Shown: positions 46,403-57,942, numbered from the stretch's first letter. The stretch: 64,000 bases of DNA from Oenanthe sinensis (GCA_028671895.1 CM053794.1:19950501-20014500), one strand, 5' to 3'. Program-made: numbers and translations. The notes: generated from the letters alone by a model not told the origin.

Positions 46403-48370
46403 TTAGCTTTCGGTTGTGTTAGATTTGTCATCTATGTTAGATTTGCTGAAATCCCAGTTCCCTTGGAGTGAGCTAAGATCTAGCACAGTTTCACTGCGAG
46501 ACTTTATTCTGGGAATCTTTTTTCGTCACTATCTGTTGTTTGAAAATCTTGAGGATCCTCTAGTACTATTGCTGGTTTTCCAATTTCCCAGCTTTCTGAA
46601 TTGACGAGAAGGTATGATTTTTGATCAATCTTTTTCTGCAAGTTCTCTGCTGCTTCGTGCACTTCATCAAGTATATCCAGGGTTCCTAACTTCTCCATCT
46701 TTTTTAATTTATGTCCAATCTCACGTAATACTTTGGCACCTGCAGTACCTGTCTTCTGCAGTTCATCTCGAAAAACTAGTCTTCTCTCAGCTGGAGCCTA
46801 CATAAAAGTGAAATCAATAATGTTCAACATATGACCGCGTAAATGAGAAATAACACTTACAAAGATATTAATGAATATCCTAAAAAGTAAATAGCTGGAC
46901 ACGCGAAAGGAAAATATTGCAAGTAGACCAATATCATGTGCCACGAGTTTCCGTATCAAAAGACAGTACATACCTTGTTATTATCTCATTTAGGCATATA
47001 TATGATAAGTAATACGAAAAAAAATAATTAAACAAATAAATAAAGATCATGGCATCTACATTTAAAAAGTATACCACATCGTCCGTCCCTACTGAACTTG
47101 TATATTTATGCTCTTAAGAATCACTAGAATCTCACGTCCTGTAATAGTGTAAAGTTCATACAGGTTCAGATGTGCCCCGAACTATTTAGAAGGGACTTCA
47201 ACAGAATATCACGTGTGAGAAAACTCAGGTGCCAGTTAAATGGACTCGAAGAATAGAATCAAGAATGTGTACTTAAAAAAGATCCCGACAACTACTATGA
47301 CTATCATTCAATAGGCTCTTGATTTTATACACATCACATACTGAGTGTGTCATCCATTTATTAAGAAGCGTCTGTCTAAAGAAATAAAAAAGAAAGTATA
47401 TAACCTGTATTTCAGAGAGTATACATCCATGCAATGCCATGACCATGAATGCACAATGTCTTAACAAGCCACCCACTTTGACATAGTTTTTCCAGGGGTA
47501 TTTAAGCGTTTTGTAAGGACCATGAAGCGGCTCCCAAATAGCAAAACCCAACTGCAAATATGAATGAGTTTTAAAAGAAATATTAAAATGTGCAAGTTAC
47601 TGTAACAAAGGGTAATCAGCAGATAGTTACCAGATCATCCTCTTGGCTGGTAGACTCCACAGCTGATCTGTAGCCACTGTACACTGGATCGTCAGAAGCT
47701 TGGTAAGTAAGAATTTTTGAAGGGATCCTCTTATATTCAACACAATGAAGATAACCACTGATACCGCCTGAGAAGAAGATTTAAGGAATCAATGAATATC
47801 GCAAGTCATAGAAGATACCAATTGCTACATATTGTCAACCATTATACATGTATCGCGTCATTGTGTACTAGTCAAGGTGTTCATCAGGGTAATATTTACT
47901 TCACACAAAGAAACATACAAATTTCTGATGCAGATATTAACCACCAAACTGACACCAGCCCCCAAAGCGATGAGCAAGAAGCGGGTTATTGCTGTGTGGA
48001 AGAAATCTCCCTTCTGATAGCCGGATACCATAATGAAACAATATGTCAACAAGAAGACCCTAAAACCATATTCATACGGCTTCATTGTGGGGTACAGTTT
48101 CGCATAAGTGGCACAAAAACCTAACAAGAAAAAAATTCACAAATAAGAAAACTATACTTGATAAGAAACTAATTCATCAAAAACAAAATACAGGCACTGA
48201 AGAAACGAAAATTCCTGGAACAACTATATTACCCATGATAAATACGCCGACAATAACAACAGATTCTTCCCAGTCCCCAGCCAATTGACATAACTCTGCC
48301 GTCCCAAGAGCAAGCCCCCCAGCTGATAGTGTCCCCAACGCACGGTTAAATCCTTTGCCTAACGTGGCTC
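46403..48370 (-). pseudogene. ALMT-type (aluminium-activated malate transporter) gene, incomplete
   Basis: Exons on the minus strand: 48370-48233 ([38 protein letters not shown]), 48120-about 47920 ([54 protein letters not shown]), 47767-47631 ([37 protein letters not shown]), 47551-47405 ([36 protein letters not shown]) and 46797-46403 (APAERRLVFRDELQKTGTAG, KLGTLDILDEVHEAAENLQK). Splice sites and phases fit. Family members are vacuolar or plasma-membrane anion channels. Missing are the first exon with the first membrane helices and the short exon carrying YPIWAGEDLH, normally after ...NICI; only about 150 bp of intron is left there. A frameshift at the A-run near 46,520 gives an early TAA at 46504. 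I judge it a pseudogene; an unusual truncated transcript is the alternative. Confidence 0.8.
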
Positions 48371-49348
48371 CTGCAACAGGACATAGCCACGCATATTAGA
48401 AAAGAGATATATTATTTGGATGCATATTCTCAGGATCAAATAACATAAAGTGCTAAATTGTAATTAATTGTGCAATGTTATGAACAACCAAAACTAACAG
48501 TATCTTCCAAATGTTATATATTACAGGTTCAAGGTTTTATTGGTTTTCAAGGTTAGCCCAGCCCATCTTAGGTGGTGGTGTCTCAGTTAATGTCATAATT
48601 AAATCTCTCCTTAGTGGTTTTATATGGTACCCAGGGTAATAGATTTGGTTAATCTTTTTAACCAAACTTGATAAGTCCCAATGAAAAGCTGTTTTTGGTA
48701 TCATAAAAACTACTTCATCCGTCCCCTTTTAATTGTTCTTATGAAAAAAAATTAGTCTCAATTTGTCCTTCTCTCCTTTGAAAATAATTTTATAAAGATT
48801 TTTTCAAATAATACCCTTATATTACTATTTCCAATGTTTGATTAATTGATATAACTATGCATATTAGATAACGTGGCTCCTGCAACAGGACGTGGCTCTG
48901 AAGAAAAAGTTTTACAAGACCCATTTCACCACTGATAATGTTCAAGTTTACCAAGCCATTTAGGATCAAGATGAGGTACTCTTCGAAGAAGAAATAGAGG
49001 AGGTGCTGGGACAAATTAACACTATTCATGTCAATCACTACATAGTTGGTAAAACAGCTAGGCGTTTCTCTCTAAAGATTCCGAACATGAATAAAGCGGC
49101 TGCAGAGTTTTAAACATGTAAAATTATAAGTATATGATTGTATGAATATAGAAGGGGATTCTGGATTGTTTAATGAACAAGCAAACCTCGTATTTTTGTA
49201 TGCTTTGTTCTCTGATTTTCACCACTATATATAGGCATTCCAATACATCCTTCACCCCTTCATATGTAATTGCCTCGTAATTGTAATAATCAATGTCATT
49301 ATTTTAATATTTGTAACTTACAAATATTATTATAATAAATTCTATAAG
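48371..49348. other. Intergenic region with a duplicated exon-edge fragment
   Basis: No first ALMT exon is found here. About 20-25 bp containing AACGTGGCTCCTGCAACAGGA, the acceptor edge of the ALMT exon at 48,361-48,381, recurs at about 48,872-48,892, close to GCATATTAGA, which is also repeated. A plus-strand fragment reading DQDEVLFEEEIEEVLGQI and NHYIVGKTARRF (about 48,965-49,080) is protein-like but unassigned. Around 48,713 TTCATCCGTCCCCTTTTAATTG resembles a MITE end. Confidence 0.4.
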
Positions 49349-49745
49349 CACTACACCATATATGGTGTTTGGCAACATTGAAAAAAATGTGAAATTATGT
49401 CAAAAGTGTTACTAAAAGCCCATAATTGATTTAAGGCAACACTTTGACCAATTTTGGAAGTGTTAGATATTTCCCCATTGCCGTAGATGGCTAAGGCAAT
49501 ACTTTTGCCAATTTATGGCAACACCAAAATTTATGTTGCCTTAATTAGAAATAGCAATACTTTTTCCTCTATGGAAACACCTAGGAAATGTTGCCGTACA
49601 TCATATGGAAACATAATAGTTCCAACAACGGAAACATCATTTGAACTAACATTTTATAGATTTGGCAACACTCTTTCATGTTTCTGCAACATTTTTTAAT
49701 TAAACACTTTTCCTAGTTTGGCAACACTCTTTAGGCTACACATTA
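49349..49745. mobile_element. Third CACTA element, terminal fragment
   Basis: Begins CACTACACCATATATGGTGT at 49349, followed by dense GGCAACACT / AAGTGTTGC / GGCAATACT subterminal repeats up to about 49,745. The terminus is close to that of the second CACTA fragment (CACTACGCCATA). No opposite end or transposase is found in the window. From 49,746 to 50,060 there is only AT-rich sequence. Confidence 0.7.
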
Positions 49746-50282
49746 TTGAATTTAAAGAAATACTTTATTTTATATATTCTATTACTTAAAAGAATCAACA
49801 AATTAACACCACATTCATTTGAATCCTAAATATACGTACACACATTCAGTAAAAGATCTATCAAATAAAATATTATATTACACTGTTCTGTTTTAACATA
49901 AACTAATAATATATCATCCCCACTAGATTATGCAAGTTGATCACAAATCTTTGCTCTCTACAATATATTGGTCTGGAATGCTTAATACACTTGATGTGGT
50001 CGTTGCTGGCGATTTACCCTTCCAACGATCCCCTATTAAATGTTAAGTAAAAATCTCCAGGAAATTGGTATCAGAGCCATTTAATAAGAAAAAATTCTGG
50101 AATGAATAGTAAATTATAATGGCAAGATAAAAAAACTATATTTATAAAGTATATATCAGTAGATGGAAATAGAAGAAATAAGATAATAGCAGGTCTACTA
50201 ATTAGATTTAATAAAAACTCAAGACAATCATCAAAAATAATATCTGGAAATATTTTAAAACAAGCTTTACTATTAGAGAACT

Positions 50283-50630
50283 ATGAATAATATCCAAGAT
50301 ATGTCAGAAAAATTAATGAATAATATTTTACAAAGAATAAAAAGTATAGCAAACAAAACTCTTAAATATAATAAAAAAATCAATCATCATATTAAAAGTT
50401 GTAGAATAAGTATGGAACTGATAAATGATAAAAACATAACAATAATATTATTTAGAGAATTATTAGCCAAAAGAGATGAAGAATACAGGTTATTAGAAGA
50501 AAAACATCTAAAATTACAAAGAGAAAATTTTATAAAAGAATTAGGATGTGAAATAAAAGTAAAAGAATTAAAAGAAGTATTACAAGAACAATATAAAGTT
50601 ATAGAAGACAAGAATAAATTAATATATTAA
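50283..50630 (+). pseudogene. Small coiled-coil ORF, copy 1 (pararetrovirus-like)
   Basis: 115 residues, very rich in K, E, I and N, with a heptad-like C-terminal half (KELKEVLQEQYKVIEDKNK). It is followed 16 bases later by a second short ORF (50647-50802, starting MIDPNSIRKRF). Small ORFs ahead of the large one are usual in several caulimovirid genera. This copy is open but sits in a dead locus, so I list it as a pseudogene. Confidence 0.5.
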
Positions 50631-51072
50631 AATTAAATCAGAAAAAATGATAGACCCAAATTCAATAAGAAAAAGATTTAAAATATTAAGCTATTTTAAT
50701 AAATCTTTAGACAAAATTGATAAAGAAATAAAAAGATCTCAAGAAATAATGAACAATAAAAAATGGACAGAAGAAGAAAAATGGAAAATAATTAGAAATT
50801 AGGACAATTAATAAAATTATATAGAAAATATAAGAAAATTGGTATCAGAGCCATTTAATAAGAAAAAATTCTTGAATGAATAGTGAAAAATGAATAGTAA
50901 ATTATAATGGTAAGATTAAAAAAAACTATATTTATAAAGTATATATCTGTAGATAGAAATAGAAGAAATAAGATAATAGCAGGTCAACTAATTAGATTTA
51001 ATAAAAACTCAGGACAATCATCAAAAATAATATTTGGAAATATTTTAAAACAAACTTTACTATTAGACAACT

Positions 51073-51420
51073 ATGAATAATATCCAAGATATGTTAGAAA
51101 AATTAATGAATAATAATTTACAAAGAATAAAAAGTATAACAAACAAAACTCTTAAATATAATAAAGAAATCAATCATCATATTGAAAGTTGTAGAATAAG
51201 TATGGAACTCATAAATGATAAAAACATAACAATAATATTATTTAGAGAATTATTAGCCAAAAGAGATGAAGAATACATGTTATTAGAAGAAAAACATCTA
51301 AAATTACAAAGAGAAAAATTTATAAAAGAATTAGGATGTGAAATAAAAGTAAAAGAATTAAAAGAAGTATTACAAGAACAATATAAAGTTATTGAAGACA
51401 AGAATAAATTAATATATTAA
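51073..51420 (+). pseudogene. Small coiled-coil ORF, copy 2 (pararetrovirus-like)
   Basis: Second copy of the same 115-residue frame, differing by a handful of substitutions. It is again followed by the MIDPNSIRKRF frame (from 51437). The flanking sequence then continues into non-duplicated viral-like sequence (51,620 on), with short broken frames such as 51955-52140. Confidence 0.5.
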
Positions 51421-52194
51421 AAATAAATCAGAAAAAATGATAGACCCAAATTCAATAAGAAAAAGATTTAAAATATTAAGATATTTTAATAAATCTTTAG
51501 ACAAAATTGATAAAGAAATAGAAAGATCTCAAGAAATAATGAACAATAAAAAATGGACAGAAGAAGAAAAATGGAAAATAATTAGAAATTAGGACAATTA
51601 ATAAAATTACATAGAAAATATAAGAATAACCTATGCTGGTATCAAAGAGAATTATTATTTAAATGCAACATAACTGGATAATATGAATAACCAAAGAGAA
51701 ATATCATCATATTTTGAAAGAAAAATAAAAGTAAAAAATAAAGATAAAAGAAAAGTTGAAAAAATAATACAATAGGAAGAATATAAAAAATGATAATAAG
51801 ATAACCATATCAAGGTGATGAATCAATAGAAATAAAAGAAATGCTTAATGCATATATAGAGAAATTAAAAAATAAAGTTAAGAAAGATGCAGAAATTTAT
51901 ACTTATGGATAAAGGAAAAAAATAGTAGAAGAGTATAAAGAAACATATTATCAAATGGAAACATATGAAGAAGGAACTTTTCAAAGTTTAAGCTTTAAAC
52001 CAAAAACTTATCAAAAAATACAAGGTGAGAAAGAAGAGTTAACAATTAAAAAAATATTTAAAATAAATTGGTTTGAAAGAAACAAAGAAATAAGATATAT
52101 ATCACAAAAACACAAAAATATAATAGATACTACCTACTAGTATAAATGGAAGAACAAAAATAAGTATAATAACATATGAAATAATAAAAAGAGA

Positions 52195-52287
52195 ATTAAG
52201 AAAGTTATCTACTAAAGAGGCAAATAAATATATATTTTGGAGGAGTAGAATTTACAATAAAAACATATTTTCAAAGAAATATAGATA

Positions 52288-52358
<71 letters not shown>

Positions 52359-53060
52359 TGACAGAATACTAGGGAATATACAAGATGCATTAATATCAGT
52401 AATAAAAGAAAATTTAATCTATCAAAAACTAAAATTTACAGTACAACCAGATTTTAGTATATCACTAAAAGATGAACATAAAGAATTAGCTTTAACACTA
52501 TATTATAAATTAGATGGAATACAAATGCCACCTGAAAGTAAAGTTATTAGTATTGAAACAAAAATGATATATGCACTAACATGAAATCATCATGTAACTA
52601 AACAAAATGAATCCAGTATTTTAGTACCAAAAATATATCAAGATATCTTAGAACAAATAGAACATAAAGAAAGTTCAAAAATAACAATACCAGAAGAAAT
52701 ATATAAAGATTTTAACAATAGAACATTGACAACCCCTAATAAACTAATACCAAGAATAGAAGAATCGAGATTATATTTTAGAAAAGAACCTGCTATGATA
52801 AGACAATATAATTTACAAAGAACAATAAATAGATCAAGACAATATAATTAACCCAGAGAAATAAATTTAATAGATATAAATACAAATAGATTAAAAATAA
52901 AAGTAATAATATTTGAAGAAATGATAACAAATGAATGTATTACTGAAATAAATACTGGAGCTATTAAAAGTTTTATACATGTAAGTAAAATTGATGAAAA
53001 TAACTGTAATAAAATAGAACCCCAAACTTATAAATTATTTGCTCAGAAAGATAATCTATT
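52195..53060 (+). pseudogene. Movement-protein-like and protease-like remnant (pararetrovirus-like)
   Basis: Before the TA tract the frame reads FGGVEFTIKTYFQRNID; after it, in a frame one base out of phase, LDDRILGNIQDALISVI and PDFSISLKDEHKELALTLYY. These look like the core of caulimovirid movement proteins of the 30K family, which act at plasmodesmata. A TGA interrupts at 52582-52584 and a TAA near 52,850. Further on, NTGAIKSFIHVSKI resembles an aspartic protease site, but the usual first acidic residue is Asn. The remnant is inactive as it stands. Confidence 0.55.
52293..52355. repeat. (TA)n microsatellite, about 31 repeats
   Basis: Uninterrupted alternating A/T of about 63 bases inside the movement-protein-like frame. 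The coding frames on its two sides are out of phase by one base. Confidence 0.95.
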
Positions 53061-53063
53061 ACA

Positions 53064-53108
53064 GAAGGGGGGTTGAATGTAATAGTACCTAATAATCGAA
53101 TATGAGCA
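53064..53108. other. Short LTR-like scrap before element C
   Basis: AGAAGGGGGGTTGAATGTAATAG (from about 53,064) is the G-run motif found near one end of all SIRE-like LTRs here, yet it lies outside the LTR of C, which starts at 53109. It may be a remnant of another LTR at the edge of the viral segment. Confidence 0.35.
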
Positions 53109-54280
53109 TGTTAGGAATTATGAGTTTTGATGATAACAAATTACTTAGAATTTCAATAGGGATTTAAAATTCATTGTAACTGGTTAATGGATATGTGACT
53201 TATAAATATCCATTGACTAGGAAACCAATTATCAGTTGAAGCTTGGTTATCAACTGATAAATTGGATTGTAACATTTGATTCATATTTCTTTATCAATTG
53301 ATTGTAATGCATCGATGGATACTGTGAAGTAGTCGATTGATATTATTGACTTCAATTTATAGCTTCTCAACTGATGTGAAGAATGGCTGATCAATTGTAA
53401 ATATTCTAAGTCAGAATTCTCACAAGTGAAGTGATCAACTGATATTGGAGTTGGTGGATGAAGACACTACTAAACGGATAAAAGCTATCAACGGATACAA
53501 GTCATCAACGGATAAAGACAATCAACGGATAAGGGATCATCAATGGATAGGGAGTCGATGGATAACTCGAATAGCCATCGATTCAATAACTGATCAATGG
53601 ATATCCTATCCATCGATGGATGAGCAAAGGAGAATCAACTGATATGCTTAACAACATTTATCAGTTGATTAAGGTTTCCCAATTTAGTTAAAGACAAGAA
53701 GAAAGGAAACTGTGCATAAACTGAATCATTGGAAGACAGTCCTGTCAGGATTGTGAAGACTTTCAAGGCAACACAGTCTTCAAGGAATGCATCAAGACAA
53801 AGATACTTTCAGGACTAGATAGGTCCAAAGAAGACTGTTCAAGTAGCTAATTTCTATTTTCATGTAAACATTGTAAGTTGTAATTTTATAATGTTATCTG
53901 TCGATAGGAATTAGAAGTGAAGAGAACCACTATATAGTGGTTAGTAGTTCATTGTAGCAAAGTTGTAGAAAAGAAGAAACACAGTGAAAAGATTGTAAGC
54001 ACTACTGTGCAGAAACACTTTGTAAGCAGCTTGGTATTTTTACCAAGATTAATTGAAAGCAAAAACATACTAGTGGAAAACCAATCCACTAGTAATTTTT
54101 AATATTGTTTGTTCTGTTTTCAATACTTTAATTTTTTGCATTCTTAGTTCAATCATTTTTTTATATATACACTCAAACATTCTAGTTGAACAAACTTAAA
54201 TCCGCAAGAATTTAAATAATTCTTAAGTTTGTATTTAACCCCCCCTTCTCCAAACTTAGTGTACTTAAGGGAAAATAACA
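53109..54280 (+). repeat. 5' LTR of element C
   Basis: 1172 bp, TGTTAGGAATTATGAG...AAAATAACA. Repeated motifs of the type ATCAACGGATA, ATCCATCGATGGATG and ATCAACTGATA are packed between 53,200 and 53,670. The perfect 16-bp palindrome ACCACTATATAGTGGT (about 53,927-53,942) probably contains the TATA box. Near the 3' end CCCCCCCTTCTCCAAACTTAG is shared with the solo LTR at 24,853-26,048. PBS TGGTATCAGAGC follows at 54283-54294. Confidence 0.92.
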
Positions 54281-54340
54281 ATTGGTATCAGAGCCTAGCT
54301 TTCAACATACAGAAAGTTAAGATCTAAAAGTACATCAAGT

Positions 54341-55613
54341 ATGGGTCAAAAAGACATAGGAGTAAAGATTCCAGTTCTAGAGAAAGATGAGTATTTTCCC
54401 TGGAAAGTGAAAATGCACTTGCATCTGCTATCCATTGATCCTTCCTATGTTCACTGCATAGAGAAAGGTCCATATATGCCTATGAAGATAGTTATAAGTG
54501 TAAATGCAGATGGTACTCAGGCACCAACAAACTCATTCCAAAACCTGTAAGTGAATACACAGATGAGGATGAAAAGGAAGTACATAAGGATAAAAAGGCT
54601 ATGAATAATTTATTCAATGGTCTTGACAAGGATATGTTCGACAATGTTATCAACTGTACAACATCCAAGGAAGTATGAGACACTATTCAAACTCTATGTG
54701 AAGGCACTGAACAAGTGAGAAAGAACAAGATGCAACTCTTGATTCAAAAATATGAAGCCTTTCACTTTAAGAGTGGTGAAGCAATCAATGACACATATAG
54801 TAGGTTTCAAAAGCTGTTGAATGAGTTAAAGCTATATGGAAGAGTGAATGCTATTGAAGATACCAACCTCAAGTTCTTGAGGTCTTTACCCAAGGAATGG
54901 AAACCAATGACTGTTTCTATAAGACAATCTCCTGATTTTAAAGAATATACTCTTGACAAGCTGTATGGCATCTTGAAAACCTATGAGTTGGAACTACAGC
55001 AAGATGAGGAAATTGATAAAAGTCAGAAGAGAGAAAAGTTCATTGCTTTGGTGGTCAAGGATAAGCAAGTTGCATAATCAGGTGAAGATGTTGCTGTCAA
55101 AGAAGGGGAAAAAGAAGGTCAATGAAATTGTGCAAGTGGTGCTAGATATGATGAATCTTCAACTGGGAAAGGAAAAGAAACAGTTGAGGATGACGAGTCA
55201 TACACCAAGGATGAAATGGACGAAATAACTGAGCATTTGGCTTTTCTATCAAGAAAATTTTCAAAAATAAATTCAAGAGGAATCCAATGCAAAGGCCTGG
55301 ATCTCAGTTTAAGAGAGACAATCAACAAAACAAGAGTCTTGTTGACAGGACTCAATTCAAATGTTTCAACTGTGGATTGGCTTGTCATTTTTCTAATAAA
55401 TGCAGAAAGCCAAAAATGGAAAAGAAGTCAAAGTTTAGTGATGGTATTGACTATAAGAAGAAGTACTTTGACTTGCTTAAACAAAGAGAGAAGGCTTTTG
55501 TGACAGAAGAAAAAGACTGGGCTGCTGAGGATGATTCTAAAGAAGAAGAATACATCAACCTTGTACTAATGGCCAACCATGATGATCAAGAAGCTAGTTC
55601 TTCTAGCAATTAG
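54341..55613 (+). pseudogene. gag of element C
   Basis: ATG at 54341: MGQKDIGVKIPVLEKDEYF, as in A. UBN2 blocks QLLIQKYEAFHFKSGEAIND, FLRSLPKEWKPMTVSIRQS and LDKLYGILKTYELELQQDEE follow, then the knuckle CFNCGLACHFSNKC (about 55,356-55,397) and DGIDYKKKYFDLLKQREKAF. Lesions: a frameshift near 54,525, a TGA at 54676-54678 where Trp is expected, a frameshift and TAA near 55,070, and another shift near 55,285. The protein would form particles and bind RNA. Confidence 0.88.
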
Positions 55614-55673
55614 GTAATTTTTACAAATCTATATAAGTTATCCAAAGATGAATGCAATATTACAATTACTGAA

Positions 55674-56861
55674 ATGTCAAATGAATTGTATAATTTACAT
55701 GTCACTCTTAAGTCCTTAAACAAAGAGAACACTAGGCTAAAGATCGCCTTAGAAACTCTCACTGAAAGAAACAATTATCTAGAGGGAGAGCTAGTGCAAA
55801 TGGACAGACTCAAGGTAGAGAACAAAGATGCTAGAAAAGAACTAGTTGAGTGTAAAAAGGAGATAGAAAATTTGAATGAAAAATTAGAAGAAGAACTAAG
55901 AACAATTGATAGATGGAATAGGTCAAGTAAAGCTAGTAAGAAGATGAATGACATTCATGGAACAAATTCTTTCACCATGTTGTTTGAAACTCTTGAGAAA
56001 ATAGCCATTGATGAAAACCAATCTTTGGAAAAGAAGAAATCGATTGCTAATTCTGAATCAACTGATAAGAATTATCCATCGATTGATAATGTCAATTCAA
56101 CGGATAATCATCCATTGATTAATAATGTTATTCCAACAGATAATTATCCATCGATTGAGGAATCATCAACTGCTAAGAAGTGTGTTTGAAAAACCAAGCT
56201 TAACAGACCTGTTAAATTTGTTAAAGAAAGTAGCTTCTCTAAATCTGAAGTCAAAGTTGAAAAAGCTAATATTGGATTCTTATCTAAAGATCAATTGAAG
56301 GAAAAATTAGAGAAGATAGAACCTAATATTAAGTCAAATGAGAAGAAGAAGAAAAACAGAAATGGTAAAGTAGGCATAAACAAGCACAATAACTACACAC
56401 CTGACAAGTATGCTCCTAGGAAGATATGTGCTAAGTATGGTAGCAAAAATCACTTATCTGTGCAATGCAAGATCAATATGCCTGCAGCCACCAATGTGCC
56501 TGATATACCTAACATATATTCTAATTCTGTTTTTCCTCATTTAGTTGATTCTCATGCTATTCGTGCTCAATATGCATCAATGCCTTATATGTTTAATCCA
56601 TATCTTGCATTTGCCAACATGAATATGCCTGTTATGCCATGAAATATGCTTAACAATTTTCATGCTCCAAATTTCCCCAATTCTGCAAGCATGAATATTC
56701 CAAATATTAGCACTGAGAATTCTGAGGTAAGGAAACCAACACCTAAGGTTGAAGTGGAAGTAAAACCACCTAAACCAAAGGTACAAAAATTGGAAACCAA
56801 GCCAAAGATAACAACTAATAAGAAAGGACCAAAGAAAACTTGGGTACCAAAATCAACTTGA
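55674..56861 (+). pseudogene. Post-gag coiled-coil and linker region of element C
   Basis: A leucine/lysine/glutamate-rich coiled-coil segment (LKSLNKENTRLKIALETLTE, 55,700-55,930) is followed by a linker in which STDKNYPSIDN / STDNHPLINN / PTDNYPSIEE repeat (56,055-56,165). Next come basic sequence (NGKVGINKHNNYTPDKYAPR), a Cys-containing stretch (KICAKYGSKNHLSVQC) and a Pro/Lys-rich stretch up to WVPKST. Frames break near 56,190 and 56,642. The linker repeats are the protein reading of the same motif family that fills the LTR. Confidence 0.75.
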
Positions 56862-56896
56862 TTTTTTTTTACTGTTAGCAGGGAAAAAGAAGAAAT

Positions 56897-57930
56897 CTTT
56901 GGTACTTGGACAATGGGTGTTCAAGACACATGACTGGAGATAAATCCCTGCTCACAAAGTTTGAGGAGAAAGATGGCCCTGTAGTAACTTTTGGAGATGA
57001 CAGCAAATGGTACACCATGGGATATGTCTTGATTTCAAAAGAGAATGTCATCATTGAACCTGTTGCATTAGTTGATGGCTTAAGACATATTTGTTAAGCA
57101 TAAGTCAACTATGTGACAATGGAAATAAAGTTTGTTTCACAACTGAAGAATGCATAATTTCCAACAAGGAAGATGGTAGCCTGGTTATGACTGGAAATAG
57201 AAAAGGAAATGTGTACATAGCTGACTTCAATTCAACAAATGCAGATTCAATGACTTGTCTTCTCTCTAAGGCAAGTACAAATGAAAGTTGGCTATGGCAT
57301 AAGAAATTAGCTCATTTAAATTTCAAGGTCATGAATCAGTTGGTCAAGAAAAATCAAGTGAGAGGCTTACCACAAATGGAATTTGTCAAGGATGGACTTT
57401 GTGATGCCTGTCAGAATGGGAAACAAAGGAAGGCATCATTCAAGTCAAAATTGGAATCATCAATTGAGAAGCCACTTGAGTTATTACACATGGATTTGTT
57501 TGGTCCTGTAAATATAATGTCCATTGCAAAGAAGAAGTATGCTCTAGTCATTGTGGATGACTTTTTAAGGTTCCCATGGACTTATTTTCTGCATTCAAAG
57601 GATGAAGCTAGTCATCTCATCATCAAGCACATAAGAGAAGTTGAGAAAAGTCTTGGATTGGATGTAAAGAAAATAAGAAGTGACAATGGAACAGAATTTC
57701 AAAATTCCACAATGAAGGAGTTCTGTGAATCTAAAGGAATCATACACACCTTCTTTGCACCAAGAACACCTCAACAAAATGGGGTAGTTGCAAGGAAGAA
57801 CTGGACATTGATTGAAGCGGCTAGAACTATGTTGGAAGATGCTAAATTACCAACATACTTTTAGGCTGAGGCCATTAACACAACATGTTACACTCAGAAC
57901 ATCTCCATAGTAAATCAAGCTTAAGGAAAG
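56897..57930 (+). pseudogene. Protease and integrase of element C, with altered catalytic residues
   Basis: The protease site reads YLDNGCSRHMTG (about 56,900-56,940), where Copia proteases have D-S/T-G, so the second position is Asn. A frameshift near 57,090 precedes LSISQLCDNGNKVCF. The zinc-binding pre-integrase block is WLWHKKLAHLNFKVMNQL and CDACQNGKQRKASF. The integrase core has VIVDDFLRF and IRSDNGTEFQNS. The third acidic position reads NGVVARKN, with Ala where Glu is conserved. A TAG at about 57,862 and a TAA near 57,922 follow. Strand transfer would not be expected from this protein. Confidence 0.88.
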
Positions 57931-57942
57931 ACACCTTGTCAA

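Larger units (their letters stand above)
50066..51613 (+). repeat. Head-to-tail duplication of about 775 bp in the pararetrovirus-like segment
   Basis: Unit 1 is 50066-50839 and unit 2 runs from 50840 to about 51,613; both start exactly at TGGTATCAGAGCCA. The units are nearly identical. Unit 2 has a 14-bp local duplication (GAATAGTGAAAAAT region near 50,880) and scattered substitutions. Confidence 0.88.
50060..53063 (+). mobile_element. Endogenous caulimovirid-like (pararetrovirus) segment, degenerate
   Basis: The segment is strongly A-rich on the plus strand and codes in one direction. It begins at a TGGTATCAGAGCCA tRNA-primer-type site (50066-50079). Two small ORFs follow, tandemly duplicated, then a region with the look of a 30K-type movement protein (about 52,200-52,860), then a protease-like motif (about 52,950). 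Reverse transcriptase would be next but is absent; the sequence ends at about 53,063, just before the LTR of element C. Stops, frameshifts and a (TA)n tract break it. The lineage within Caulimoviridae cannot be decided here. Confidence 0.65.
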
